A stretch of 64,000 bases of DNA from Peronospora farinosa (Eukaryota > Oomycota > Peronosporomycetes > Peronosporales > Peronosporaceae): positions 62,001 to 126,000 of the forward strand of contig CANTFK010000991.1 of the NCBI GenBank assembly GCA_947646735.1, written 5' to 3'. Below the pieces are notes generated by a model. It was given only the letters and a program-made list of their open reading frames with translations. It had not been told where the DNA came from and made no database searches. Shown one piece after another: positions 42,738 to 54,007 of this stretch. How positions within the stretch are numbered: the stretch's first letter is position 1; every line of letters starts with the position of its first letter. The position numbers were made by a program, and so were the translations under genes.

Positions 42738-43661
42738 AATACTTGTCCGAAAAAAAATTGCAAATGTTGCGGCGTGTGGATTGAAAGGCCTTGCTTTTTT
42801 ACATGAGCATCATCAGTTGCATCGAGACATCAAACTCAGCAACATGCTTATTAACCGCAAAGGCCAAGTCAAGGTATTAGCTTGTCTTACTTCACTATAC
42901 TCTTGTGGATTCACTTTAACGCAGACGTTTGGGCCAAATATAGATATCAGACTTCGGTATCTCTCGCGACCTCGAAAGCACTTTGGCCAAGGCGACGACG
43001 TTCACGGGCACGCTTTTGTAAGTTGATTACATTTGTGCCCTGAATGCTGCATCTTCTAGCTAACATTGACGAATGCTGCAGGTACATGGCACCTGAAAGA
43101 ATCAGTGGAGGCATGTACTCGTACCCTTCCGATCTTTGGTCTTTTGGTCTAGCGGTCATGGCTTGTGCTATCGGAAAGCTGCCTGTCCCGACCAAAGACG
43201 GCTACTGGGGTGTGGTTCATGCTGTACAAGAGCAACCCTCACCGCGACTTCAGGATTATGGCGACCACTTTTCCCCGGAATTCTGCGATTTCCTCGACCA
43301 GTGCTTACATAAAAACCCGCTGCTTCGACCTTCTGCTGCTGGCCTCCTTGCGCACCCGTTCATTACAAAGAATTATTCGCCAAGGGAGCATGCAAATGGT
43401 CGGTTGAGTCGGGATTGTCAGCCACCATCGGCAGAAGCACTCGAGCACAGTCGCCAAGAAATGAGAACCATCGCCGAGAAGGCTCAAAGCTGGTGTCGAG
43501 ATCACGCAGATGCTTTTCGGCGACTTTCCTACATCAGTAAGTCGAATGAGGTTCAAGATACCTCCAACGGGAGTAAGATCATGGTTCTTGCCAAACAGCT
43601 GCGTCTACCAGTCGACGAAGTGGCGCGGCACTTTGCGTTCCTCGATGAGTATTGTGAATGA
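41360..43661 (+). CDS. B-box/SAM-like MAP2K-type protein kinase, one-base frame break
   Basis: Exons 41360-42196, 42269-42873, 42944-43017 and 43082-43661 have GT-AG introns of 72, 70 and 64 nt. Residues about 26-66 form a B-box zinc finger ([21 protein letters not shown], then His pairs). About 95-160 resembles a SAM domain ([13 protein letters not shown]...LTGADLL). The kinase domain has [47 protein letters not shown] and [12 protein letters not shown], closest to the STE7/MAP2K style. Exon 2 is 605 nt. An A run of eight at about 42750-42757 is one base short of the frame needed for [17 protein letters not shown]. Restoring one base would make every phase fit (about 698 residues). The lesion is real, or a homopolymer error. 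I chose ATG 41360 as first Met. Confidence 0.8.
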
Positions 43662-43800
43662 GCAAGTCTGAAGAGCGGATGTTTCCATGCCAGTTTCTTA
43701 TTCACGTAACCTACTGTGTTCTGTCTTCTTATTTTGAAAATCCTGCTCGTTGTATATCCACACTTGCAAACTTGTTTGCTGCGTGACACCACGAGTCGAG

Positions 43801-44775
43801 ATGGAGAGTGAGCCGATACCGTCCTCGCTTACAGTCTTGACGTCACCAGGATACAGGATATCCGACAATGTTAATGCACACGATTGTACAGCGTTCACGT
43901 CTCTATCGGCTGCAACTATTCAGTTAATGACATCCCAAACCGGTATCGAGCAGTTGCTGAGCTTGGCTCACCACCATGTTGACAATGCGGTAGCCGCTCA
44001 ATATGTTAATGGTAAGCACGAAGCAGCAACAGATGCCGATGTTGAAGATTATGCGATGTTGACTACGCTGACGAAATCAAAGACTTCAATCGCGACATCA
44101 CTGTCGCGAATCGTCTCCAAAGCTGTACGCACGTTGCATCGGAAAACTCGAGGCCAAGTTAGCGGTAGTTCGGCATTTGATATGCTTGCCACGGCAGAAG
44201 TAGGCGAGGCGCGATACAAGCGCTTGAAAGCGGGATTCACGAAGCTAAAGGATCATGTGAATGACGTCGCAGACCACCGAGAGCAGCTTTTTCGCAGCCT
44301 TAACCAACTTCACGCGGATACGATTTCCCTGCAAGAAACCTTTTTTCTATGTTTGATACAAACATCGGCGTCTTTTTCTGCTGAATGTTCGTCAAGTCTA
44401 TTAGAAAGCTGTGCAGCCATCGATGAAATGAAGGTGAAGATGTTGATTTGATAGGCATCGACATGATCGAATAATGCTTAGTCGCTGACTTTATGTAGAA
44501 TGTCCTTGAGCAAAAAGTGGCCAAACAAACCAGCAGGAAGCTCGCAGAGCTCCAACTCTTTGAGGTGAGCACATTCAAGATACTACTTTTCTGCAATACT
44601 AACAGTTTATTCCTATAGGAAAAACTGAATGTGCGTGAGAAGCTTCGACACGAGGTCAATGTGGCTGAAAAGCAGGTAAGTACACTTTTATTCGTCAATG
44701 CACATAGTACAAACCCTTTAGCTGAAAACCGATATAGCTTCAAGCGATGCGCACAGACGTCTTGAAACGAGGTGA
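43801..44775 (+). CDS. Coiled-coil protein, right copy
   Basis: Four exons: 43801-44433, 44499-44564, 44619-44675 and 44722-44775. The introns (65, 54 and 46 nt) are GT-AG and all phases are zero, giving about 269 residues. The start MESEPIPSSLTV was chosen because it is the first Met after an unlikely Cys-rich upstream stretch. The middle is helical (SRIVSKAVRTLHRKT, YKRLKAGFTKLKDHVND). The short 3' exons extend a coiled coil (NVLEQKVAKQTSRKLAELQL, EEKLNVREKLRHEVNVAEKQ), ending RRLETR. No family recognised. It follows the kinase by 140 bases on the same strand. Confidence 0.72.
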
Positions 44776-44848
44776 ACAATCCAATAGAACGCACGTCACG
44801 ACCATGCGTGAGGTCACAACCAAGCGACAAAAGGCGGGTTTGTAAATC

Positions 44849-45136
44849 TCATTTTTTCTTCGCAAATGTCTCGACTCTCGTATTAATTGCAATTATCGAT
44901 GCCAATAGTTCCAACGTCTTCGTCGACATCTCGTCGTCATGACAGAGGCATTGGAATACGTGTTTCAATTTCACTTTCACTTGGATCAATGCATCGCCGA
45001 GCCTGAACTTGATACGGTAGGTCGATACTGTAGCCATGTCTGAAAAGTGAAGCCATTTTTGTACGTTGTTGATATTTTTTTGCATTAAAGGTCCGTAGTC
45101 ACCTCTACCAGTTCTTCCAGCATAACCAACACGCAT
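44849..45136 (-). CDS. Small uncertain ORF (right)
   Basis: 95 codons on the strand opposite to its neighbours. Mirror of 38784-39107. Product unknown. It may be part of a non-coding 5' region shared with the PhoD-like gene. Confidence 0.2.
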   Translation of the reverse strand: MRVGYAGRTGRGDYGPLMQKNINNVQKWLHFSDMATVSTYRIKFRLGDALIQVKVKLKHVFQCLCHDDEMSTKTLELLASIIAINTRVETFAKKK

Positions 45137-45361
45137 ATAAAGTGGTACATTGTACGTTTTAAAGAGTGCATCAGCTCTTACTCAAGCACGTTGCAACGAG
45201 AGCAATAGGACATGATGCGCAACATATGAAGCGATCATGCAACATAAATTTCGACAAAATACCTGTTCGTGCAACATCGACACGAAGCGAAGTTAATAAT
45301 GTGTTGTAACTCGAATAGTAGACGGGTTACATTATGTCAAATTGTCAAAAATAGTTCAAAG

Positions 45362-47010
45362 ATGTCGCGTTTATTATGCTTCATGACGATGTTGTTCCTG
45401 GTGTCAAGCGCCTGTTTGACAATCTTGTCACTAGCTTTCCAAGATGTCCAAAGCCTTTGCCAATCATCTGATGTATTGTGGTTATGGAGTGGCGCCTTGA
45501 CGTCTCGTTCCATCAGTTTCAAATTTGGGTTACGCGAGGGTTACAATTGTGCAGATTCAGACTTTGTGTTGTACGCGTTTCCAGAGTTACTGGAAGGTGA
45601 GAAACCTCATTCTGTTATTGCCACATGTAATAAAGTCGATGGAGGTGAAGAGGGGTACGGAGAAGAAAGAAGTTTATCGTCTTACAAGACACCAAACGTC
45701 AAGGAGTGTAACCTCTTGAAACTTCCATATAGTAATCGAAAATATCGCTATGAATTGATCTTATTCAGATCTGGAGAAAACGTGAGAAATGGAAGTTTCA
45801 TAACACCCAAAGCAGAAGGAAATCCATTTGATTATCGAGTGGTATTTGCTTCCTGTGCTGATGAAGTATCAGATCCAAAGGTAAAGTTGGAAGGTATAAA
45901 CAAAAGTTATATGTGTTTTGTATTATTCTTATTTAGAGATGCTGGTGTTTTTTTCTGTAGGTTTTTGAAGAAATTAAGAAAGAGAAGGCTCTGTTATTCC
46001 TGCACACGGGAGATCTCCATTATCATAATCTAGCAGTGAACAATGTAGCGGCCTTTCGAGATGGATATGATTCCATCTTTGCGTCGCCTGCGGGTAGAGC
46101 AATGTTAGCGATGGACGTGCCGTTTGCGTATATGTGGGACGACCATGATTTTGGTCCTGACAACAGTGATTCGACCGCTCCTGGTCGGAATGCGTCGGTA
46201 CAAGCTTACCGGGAATTTGTCCCGCACTACCCATTGATTGGAGGGAGGTCACGGACGAATACGGTCCACCAAGCTTTTACAATTGGTCGTGTGCGCTATA
46301 TTCTGACGGATCTCCGCTCTGCTAGAACGCCAAATACAGCTCCTGATGCACCGACCAAGACCGTGCTGGGTAAAAAGCAGAAGGCATGGTTCAAGTCGGA
46401 GCTCGTTCGCGCAACTAGTGATCCGGACATTCGATTGATTATTTGGGTCAATACCATGCCGTGGCTGGACGACGAACGGAAGTGGGGACACTTTGGTCAT
46501 GAGCAGCAAGAACTCGTGAATTTCATCAAGGGAAACGGTCTCAACAAGTGGGTACCTATTGTGATCGTGAGTGGAGATGCACATATGCTGGCAGTCGATG
46601 ATGGTTCTCACAGCCCAGGAAACCTGACAGTACTTCACGCTGCTGCATTAGGACGTCCTGGATCTATCAAAGGAGGTCCTTATAGTCACGGAGCTTTTCC
46701 TGGTCCAGGTCAGTACGCTGTCATGGATGTCACTGACGAAGGCGGAAAGGATGGCCGCGTCTGCCTTTACTATCGTGGTATGAACATCTACAAAGGCATG
46801 CTGATCGAATTTGATACTTGCCACCCGGAGCGCACTCCCCCAGTGACGCCGTATTATCCACCTCCGATCCCTGTGCGCATTATGATGCGAATATGCAAGA
46901 AAGCCAAGAGATATACTGGTTTTATGGCAATTGCAGCCGTCGCTATTATTGCACTTCTTGTCTATAGAAGCAGACGTCAGCGTGCTATCAACACCAAGAA
47001 ACACAGCTAA
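45362..47010 (+). CDS. PhoD-like membrane-anchored phosphatase, right copy
   Basis: Exons 45362-45880 and 45961-47010 (80-nt GT-AG intron) give 522 residues. The N-terminus MSRLLCFMTMLFLVSSACLT is a probable signal peptide, which is why I start here rather than at the upstream in-frame Met at 45269. The catalytic domain shows HTGDLHYHN near residue 188, WDDHDFGPDNS near 232 and VSGDAHMLAVDDG near 375, the metal-binding motifs of PhoD-type metallophosphatases. A hydrophobic segment (FMAIAAVAIIALLVY, about 490-507) followed by RSRRQR predicts a C-terminal membrane anchor with the enzyme outside or in the secretory lumen. Expected activity is phosphoester or phosphodiester hydrolysis; the substrate is not evident. 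Confidence 0.85.
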
Positions 47011-48116
47011 ATCAGCAGCGCATGTTGAATGATGCACGATTTCAACTCTATGCTTTACAGTTTATATTTTAGGATAAATACCGATTAGTGAAGTGTCGCT
47101 CATATATTCGCAGCATGATGTAATTTGCCCCAATCTACCGTACTCGGATGATCGTAAGCTAACAACAAGCAGCCATAGCTTCTCAAAGAAAGTCTGCAAG
47201 CCGAGAGATGCATCAAAAGTCTCAAAGCCAATTGCGAATTCCACGTCCTGAAGACAGCAATTTGAAGTAAAGCAGTAACAGATCATGGCATAAAATAGGA
47301 GATGCAAATGCCGTTCTAGCGATAGAATTGCGCCACCCGAAGTCGTAGTGCCGCATTTATCCGCATCGTCTTTGTCTTCGGACCGTGGCAATGACGACCG
47401 AGTAATTTGCTGTGTAAACATGGCTCAACGGTCGATACACTACTTGCTGGCGGTAAAAGTGACAAACAAGTCGCTCTAGACGCAACTACGCACGTTTTCT
47501 TCGAAACTCGGTTTGTGCAGTCAGCGGAACGCAAAAATCTCACGCTATCCATCGTACGAGATTCTTAGCGGTCCACTTCCACGAGCACCACCCATCACAA
47601 GATTTTTCGCAGTTTTTGTAATATATACTACTTCCTCTGACGCAATTTCCATCTTTTATTATCAATCGTCTTCTCTCAAGTGGAAGGTCTGTCTGGCAGC
47701 TTCCCAAAACTCTCAGCAAATAGGATACCGACCGTGTTTAAAGCCTCACTCTCTCTTTAAACGGGCAGCACATATCTCATGTCTCCAACTTGTAGCATCG
47801 CGTCAAACGTTAATTTAGCCGATGATACTGCAATGAGTTGAACAGATCCAGCAAGTACGTGTTGCTGACAAAAGCATTCACACAATTTCATTCTCCCTGC
47901 AGTCTGTATTAGAGTATATTGTCATCACTAATTATCACCATTCCTGACAATTTTTATGGAGCTATAAGGATGAGTACGTCGTCATCGCTTCTTCTTCCAC
48001 GTTATCTCCATTTTGTTGAATTTAGTCCAGAGTCGGCTGAATTGTAGCTTGTAGCGATAAGGCCGAAACATGAGTCCGTTGATAACGATCTAGATCTGTA
48101 TCATCACCAATGGAGA
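47011..48116. other. Right-arm region downstream of the PhoD-like gene
   Basis: Short frames only (for example 47513-47818 on +), none recognisable. Probably 3' flank. Confidence 0.5.
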
Positions 48117-48121
48117 CAGTA
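48117..48121. other. Empty el2 target site
   Basis: CAGTA, the complement of the TACTG duplicated around el2. Sequence on both sides matches the mirror of 27600-27679 joined to 35806 onward. Confidence 0.92.
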
Positions 48122-48210
48122 GAAACTCTGCGTCTTGTTCTTCTTTAAATCTGTGCGTCACTTTCAACAAAACCATGAATTGGTATCAAGACGTACGGGA
48201 GCTAGTATTT

Positions 48211-49021
48211 TTTGAAACAAATTGCTCTTAAACATGAGCGAGCCTGTCAGCGCTGTGACAAAAGCCATGGGACTGATATATTCATTTAGCAATCCACAGC
48301 CTTCGATGACCGAGAACATGCCTTTGAACGTCGAGATTTCTTGAATCGACCAATTTATTCTTTAAGAGAGGTTCGATCGTCCTCTTGCATTAGTTCAAAA
48401 TCACCGCTCTTTCTTTTGAACACACGTGAGTGGTACTTCTCTCTCAATAGGAAAGAATCGAGTTTCTCCATTATTATTATTCATAAGATAAAAACTTTAG
48501 CGTAAACCGATTTTACAATAGTAAATAGAGATACAAATAAGGTTTGAAAGTGATTGAATAGAAACTGTAGACATTATTTTACGAAGCTTCTAATCTGCTA
48601 ATGTGCATGTTAGTGACATCATTATTGAGCGTAAAAGACCTCATGAGCACGCCAATGGTAGAGCAAAAGGACTCGAAGCAGACTGAGAAAAGTAAGAGCG
48701 CTTCTTACCCTGCAAAGGTAATTGTAAATAGTTTTAGATGAAGAAGAAAAAAATGCGCGAATGAGCGTGCAAAAGGAACAATGTCGATGTGTGATTCATA
48801 TTGTGGTAAGAAGGGCGACGACGAAAGGGACATAGATACTGGGCTTATACTACTGTCAGAACAGATGAGGTAGTAAATGCCCCTTCACGAGCGCCTCCTG
48901 GTCGTTCTATTAATTGATTATCCAGGATACGAGACTTTTGAGAAAACATCGAGCGAGTAAATTTTCATTCCAAGTTTCACCGTCTCCGACCGAAGCACCC
49001 CTTTACTTCTTCTTTTTCCCA
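48211..49021. other. Upstream region of the GST gene
   Basis: No convincing gene. A 50-codon frame at 48601-48753 (MCMLVTSLLSVKDLMSTP...) is possible but unsupported. Confidence 0.4.
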
Positions 49022-49690
49022 ATGACCCTCAAGCTCTACGCTAATCTCGTCAGCCAGCCGTCGCGTACCGTGGCTTGGGTACTCAAGGTCAAGGGGGTAG
49101 CCCATGAGCTCGTCTCTGTGGACCCAGGCAGTGATTTTATCAAGTCGGACGAGTTCACAGCTATTAACCCGAACCGTCTCGTGCCGGTCATCAAGGATGA
49201 CGACTTTGTGCTGACCGAAGGGATGGCCATCTTGCAGTATCTGGGTGACAAGTATGAATGGACTGGCTCCACGGATCTATACCCGAAGGATCTTAAAGTG
49301 CGCGCCAAAATCAACGAGTTCTTGCACTGGCACCACACCAACACACGGCTTTTCACGATAAATATTGTGCGTCCAGAGATCGCCAAGAAGCTCAAGACCG
49401 TCACGCCTAAGGACTTGGCTGCATTGGAGGATAAGGACTCTCTCATTGAGGAAAAGTTTGATCTGCTCGAGACATTCCTAGTTAACGATTTTATCGCTCA
49501 CACCGACTTCCCCACCATTGCCGATTACACGGCGTATTGCGAGATTGACCAGCTTGAGTTCATGGGTTACGACTTTTCCAAGTACCTAAAGGTGTCTGCG
49601 TGGATTGCTCGTATGAAGTCCCAGCCGTTCAATGACGAGATCCACGAGCCGCTCAAGGGGTTCATCGAACAGTTCGGTCTCATCGCGTGA
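49022..49690 (+). CDS. Glutathione S-transferase, theta-like
   Basis: 222 codons from ATG 49022 (MTLKLYANLVSQPSRTVAWV), without intron. An upstream in-frame extension exists but lacks GST character. The N-terminal thioredoxin-like domain has SQPSR (candidate catalytic Ser), NPNRLVPVIKDDDFVLTEGM (cis-Pro and glutathione-contact segment) and AILQYLGDKY. The helical C-terminal domain has HWHHTNTRLFTINIVRPEI, DFPTIADYTAYCEIDQLEF (the N-capping-box region) and VSAWIARMKSQPFNDE. Length and motifs fit theta-class GSTs, which conjugate glutathione to electrophiles in the cytosol. Intact. Confidence 0.9.
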   Translation: MTLKLYANLVSQPSRTVAWVLKVKGVAHELVSVDPGSDFIKSDEFTAINPNRLVPVIKDDDFVLTEGMAILQYLGDKYEWTGSTDLYPKDLKVRAKINEFLHWHHTNTRLFTINIVRPEIAKKLKTVTPKDLAALEDKDSLIEEKFDLLETFLVNDFIAHTDFPTIADYTAYCEIDQLEFMGYDFSKYLKVSAWIARMKSQPFNDEIHEPLKGFIEQFGLIA

Positions 49691-51746
49691 AAGGCAGCGA
49701 TAGAGAATTGATAATGCGTTTCCATAAAAATGGTTTTTTCGCGTCATCCCACATGCTATATGCAATGGGTTTCTTGTTTGCCAGCAACATAGCTACAGAT
49801 TGGACATACACACTTTTCTAGATAGTTAAACAAAAAATAGCTGCTTGTTGGTATACTTCTTCCAAGCTTGTAACGCGTATGGCAACGTGACTGTCTACTG
49901 AGCGGAGATCAACTATTATGCTGGCTGTAAGCGTCTCACAGTCAAACTTGGACATACGCAATTCGTTGCTGCTTCTTCGATTCCTTACCAGCGCTATTGA
50001 CGTTCACTAGTGGAACCCGGGTTCAAGCTCAGCATGATCGAATTTCTCGTTAATGAGCACAAGACGAGAAAAGCACTGCTCTCCAGTCTCCTAAGCCGTT
50101 CCCAGCCCGATTGTGTACGTGTAGAGTACCCCTTGGGCGACATTTCGACAATCATCGCATCTCCTGCCACATATAGAACACACCTCGCACAAAACACCTT
50201 TCACATATCGTGTAAAACCATAGAAAGTCATTCGCCATAGCGGCGACGTCGATATCGCGTTTGACCTCAACGTATACTGTACGAATGCCTTCCGTATGTT
50301 GACCTCGCGCTTGCATGCATTCCTTTTTCTCCAATTGAGAGCAAACGCAGTGCATCAAATGTCTTCACATGCAACACCTTGTCCAAGTTCACATCTGCTT
50401 TCACGCAATTACAAAGTGTATCTTCTTCATTGATACCGTCTACGTTTCTTACACTCTTCATTCAAACCCATGTCCATCTTGTTCAGCACCACAACACATG
50501 CATACAACGCTTATCACGGTAACTCCATTGTGAAAGGATAGATATATCTGCGTTTATTCCTTTTAGTATATCTAATTGTGACAATCACAATAAGTCGGAA
50601 CCTTGACGCTCTCAACCATCAATGATCGGACTGGTCACTTCACAATTGTAAAAGCAACAACAACCAAGCGACGAAGGCCTCCAAAGCGCCGGCGTGCCGG
50701 TCCTTTACCTTGGGTGGGAAATCCCCCATCATGGGCCAAGTTATAGAGGAAGGCCTTCTCTCCGCTGCGTGCGTCACGGGAGGCAGAGAGTCAGGAGCCG
50801 GAGAAAATTGGCTTTGTAAGCGCATGGTCTTTGGGGTTCGTGTCCAATCTGGAAAAGAACAACCTTTGAAGGAATCCACTATTTAGAGCCTACAACAACG
50901 GATCAGACGGAAAACATTATGGTTCATAAGCTTCCGATCACGCGTCGCATCAGAAATTTACGTTCTAAGGGAGTTCGCTTCGTAGGACCGGAATTTGCGC
51001 TCGGTGAACGAGCCGACGACTGGAGGTGGATTGGAGAAGGGTAGGAACTTGTTGATGGCTGTTTGCTACTTTGTCGACGTGCATTACGATCTAAGCTGTT
51101 TAGTTACTTTGAGCTTAGAAAAGAATGCGTGAGTTTTCTCAAGGCTTTACCTCTTTCTTATCGACTTATGATGAGAACACTGCACAACATAACCCGTACT
51201 TGCCGTTCCTAATGAAGACACTGAGTAAAAAAAAATTAATGTTAGAAGATTCATTGCAACAGTGGCAGGATCATTCAAGCATTTGTATTTAATTGAAGGT
51301 GGATGAATCATTGCAAAATACATGGCCGACCAACTTGTTCTCGCTTTGTCAATTACACAACAGAAATCTCGATCCAACATCCCACACAGCGAGCTTGAAA
51401 AGAAGGGAGCGCATTCTCGTGATTAAACAAGGGAAAAAACGATTTTACTGGAAACGAAATCACTTTGACCGTACGTCAATGCGCAGGTAGATATTACGCT
51501 AGGGTCAAAACTTTCGGAGGCTTCCCAAAGCTAGCCCGTCAGCGAGATAAGTTACTGGTTTGTCTAAGAAAGAATGGGAGGATAAGGATGTCGGCATACT
51601 TCAGTTTGGAAACTACTTCTTGACTTTGATTCCAAGGTTGACTACGGCGCTAAATTAGAAAGAATCATCTTCTCTTCCCAATCTATTCAGCCTCTTCAGC
51701 TGCCGCCATGCCTTCTCTGAGGTTGCGACGGCTTTCGTCCGTAATT
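49691..51746. other. Intergenic region between GST and dynamin genes
   Basis: About 2 kb without a gene I can support. Small frames (50010-50240 on +, 50640-50879 on -) are unrecognised. CCCGGGTTCAAGC near 50020 resembles a tRNA T-arm, but no cloverleaf could be drawn. Confidence 0.45.
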
Positions 51747-54007
51747 TCACGTTTGAAGATCGCCATTGAGCTTTTGTCTTGGATTAAGCCTCGTTTCAAT
51801 GATATTCTTTCCTTTCTTTAAACTGGACAACTGGGTGAGAAGCTGCTGACGGCGCATCGCCTTGTCACTACTTTCTTCTAATAACTCCGCCACCTTTTCA
51901 TCCGAAGCTGCTTTCAGCAATTCATTCTCCATTTCACGAAGAAAAGACTTTAACAGAAGTCCGTTTAGCTTTATAGGCACCATATCGACAAACCGGTGTG
52001 AAGCCACTTCCAGATAAGCAGACAAAGCAATTTTCATCTCCAGCGCTTCACGATCATCCACAGACATAGCAAATGGTTTCGATGAAATTTCTCCCAGGGC
52101 ACACGCGACGTCATCCAACGATACTCGACCATACTCATCTCCACATGGAAGTGCAGCTTTTAGTCGGGCACTTAAAGCTCGTTGACGAAGTCGGTCCAGT
52201 GCGTCGTAGAGACGTTTGTCTTGTGTGTATGGCCGAGCTTCCTGTTGTAATAGTAAGATCAGCTCCTGTCGAGTACCTTCTATCAGCTTTTTGAGGACTC
52301 GCTTATTTGTTTCCTTGAAAAATTGTTCACTGCGCACATTACCACAATCTTTTAGAGGTACCGAGATCAAATGACTCGAAACCGATAAAGTTTGTGTGTA
52401 ATAGTGCTCGAGTAGCTGCAAAGCAGGCCGCTCCCATTCTCTCACGCTTCGCTGAACACAGCTGCAAAAGATGCGGTAGGAAGGGAAGATGGCGAGTTCG
52501 TCGCCCCGATTCGCCTGAATAAATTGTTTCAGAGCCCACGATTCATTCTCCTCGAAAAATTGCCAACGCGAAACACTCAACCACTCGTGTGGCAATTCTT
52601 CGCATAGCACATCTGTACCATTCGTCTTCATGACTTTGCAAACTACCACTTCTTGGTCCCCAGCTTGCACAACGACGCGGTCCCCGACAGCAACATCAGC
52701 TTTTGGTATCTTGTCTCCTGCATACGAATCTGACTTTGCTGAAGACAACGGATCACTCGTCCCAAGAACGTCATTTTCCTTTTTAGCTTCAATTTCAGCC
52801 CGAAAAATCAAGTCCTTCTGCCTCAGTACAGCTCGCAAGCGTGCTTCCGACTTGACACTACTTGGTGAAACAACAACAGGAGGCAACAATTCGTACTGCC
52901 CGTTTATTGCAGCTTCCATCATGCGCAAATATTGATTCACCCACTTGCCGAAGCGCTGGCGCTGAGCACCAGGTGTCTCTAGTGGCAAGCCCAACCTCGA
53001 CAATGCCTGCTGCGTTTCAACCATGCGCGTTTCTAGCTCTTCAATCACCTTCGGCAATGACCGACGGACATTGTCCTGCAAGATGGACACCAACCGTTCG
53101 ATTAATTTTGACCCACCCCACAAATGTTGTGGTAGTCGACGCCAATAAGGATGCTCACTAAAAAATGACATCTCATTCGCCACACTCTTTGCAATCGTCG
53201 TGCCGTTTGTCAGCTCTAGTTGACTGCGGCATTTGACGGCATGATAGCCAAGCTTCATGCACTTCTTCTTGTTCAGCAGTAATTCATGAACACCTATCTC
53301 GGCACCAGTATCCACCAAATCCAGCTTTGTTATCACAGCGATAGTTCGAGTACCACTCGGATCGGCTTCCTGTGCTGCTTGCAGTATCTCCGTATTATGC
53401 ATATCCACATTAGCTGGTACGACAGCGAGAATGATAGTGCGTTCCTGCTGCATATATCGATTGACCATGTGCCGAATCCTCGAAATGATACTCTGGTCTT
53501 CGTTATCACCCACCGTGCGCACAAGTCCTGGTAGATCCGTGAGCGTGAGATTAGGTAAGTGAGGGCCACTCATCTCAATGACAATTTCATCATCGCTAAT
53601 GTACTGGCCCTCAGATACAAGCTGCTTGGTAAGCTTCGTTATAGCATCAGGGACGTCTTCCACGCTATCAAAGCTTTCGTTTTCTTCACGTTTCTTGTTT
53701 TTGTCTTCATCGTTGGCACTCGTCTGAAATCGGACTAGACGCACATTACCACGAAAAGTATCGGCACGTGTAAGGAGAACACGTGTGGGGCATCTCGTGG
53801 TGAGTTGGTCGGAAGATGGGAAAGAGATACCCGAAATAGTGCCGATAACAGGGACGACTTGCCACTGGAAGTGTCCCCCATAACGGCGATTTGCGGCAAT
53901 TCGATGTACTCGTCGAGACCAATGTCTCGTAGCTGGTCAACTAGCTTCCGCTCCTCCTCGCATGTACGAACTTGCTCCAGCAGTCCATTGCTACCTTTCA
54001 GCTTCAT
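51747..54007 (-). CDS. Dynamin-family GTPase, one-base frame break
   Basis: Read right to left. First ATG at 54007 (MKLKGSNGLLEQVRTCEEER); the frame is open for some 25 codons further upstream. GTPase motifs: P-loop GDTSSGKSSLL, switch I SDQLTTRCPTRVLL, switch II DLPGLVRTVGDNEDQ and G4 TKLDLVDTGAE. The middle/stalk region and a GED-like C-terminus (residues about 640-740, helical) follow. Between P-loop and switch I (about 53838-53843) the frame changes. The total span is 2,261 nt, one short of a multiple of three, as expected for a single missing base (about 753 residues). It may be a real null allele or a sequence error. The role would be membrane remodelling; whether vacuolar, mitochondrial or Mx-like is not evident. 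Confidence 0.85.

Larger units (their letters stand above)
42738..48210. repeat. Palindrome 2, right arm
   Basis: Mirror of 35801-41180 plus 27600-27679. It holds the 3' part of the kinase, the coiled-coil gene and the PhoD-like gene. The uninterrupted el2 target (GGAGACAGTAGAAAC) is at 48112-48126. Homology fades at about 48190-48210. Confidence 0.92.

Noticed and set aside
47513..47818. 101-codon frame downstream of the PhoD-like gene
   Set aside because: No recognisable feature. Its presence in the mirror arm only reflects the recent duplication.
27600..48210. Palindrome 2 as a pure fold-back read artefact
   Set aside because: A fold-back read would have identical arms and no unique core. 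Here there is a 1.56-kb core, about 1% divergence, indels and an insertion in one arm. A joining of two haplotypes remains possible.
50010..50050. tRNA-like CCCGGGTTCAAGC
   Set aside because: Could not draw acceptor, D and anticodon arms around it.
52073..53534. Several + strand frames of 60-100 codons opposite the dynamin gene
   Set aside because: They are shadows of a well-supported GTPase reading frame.
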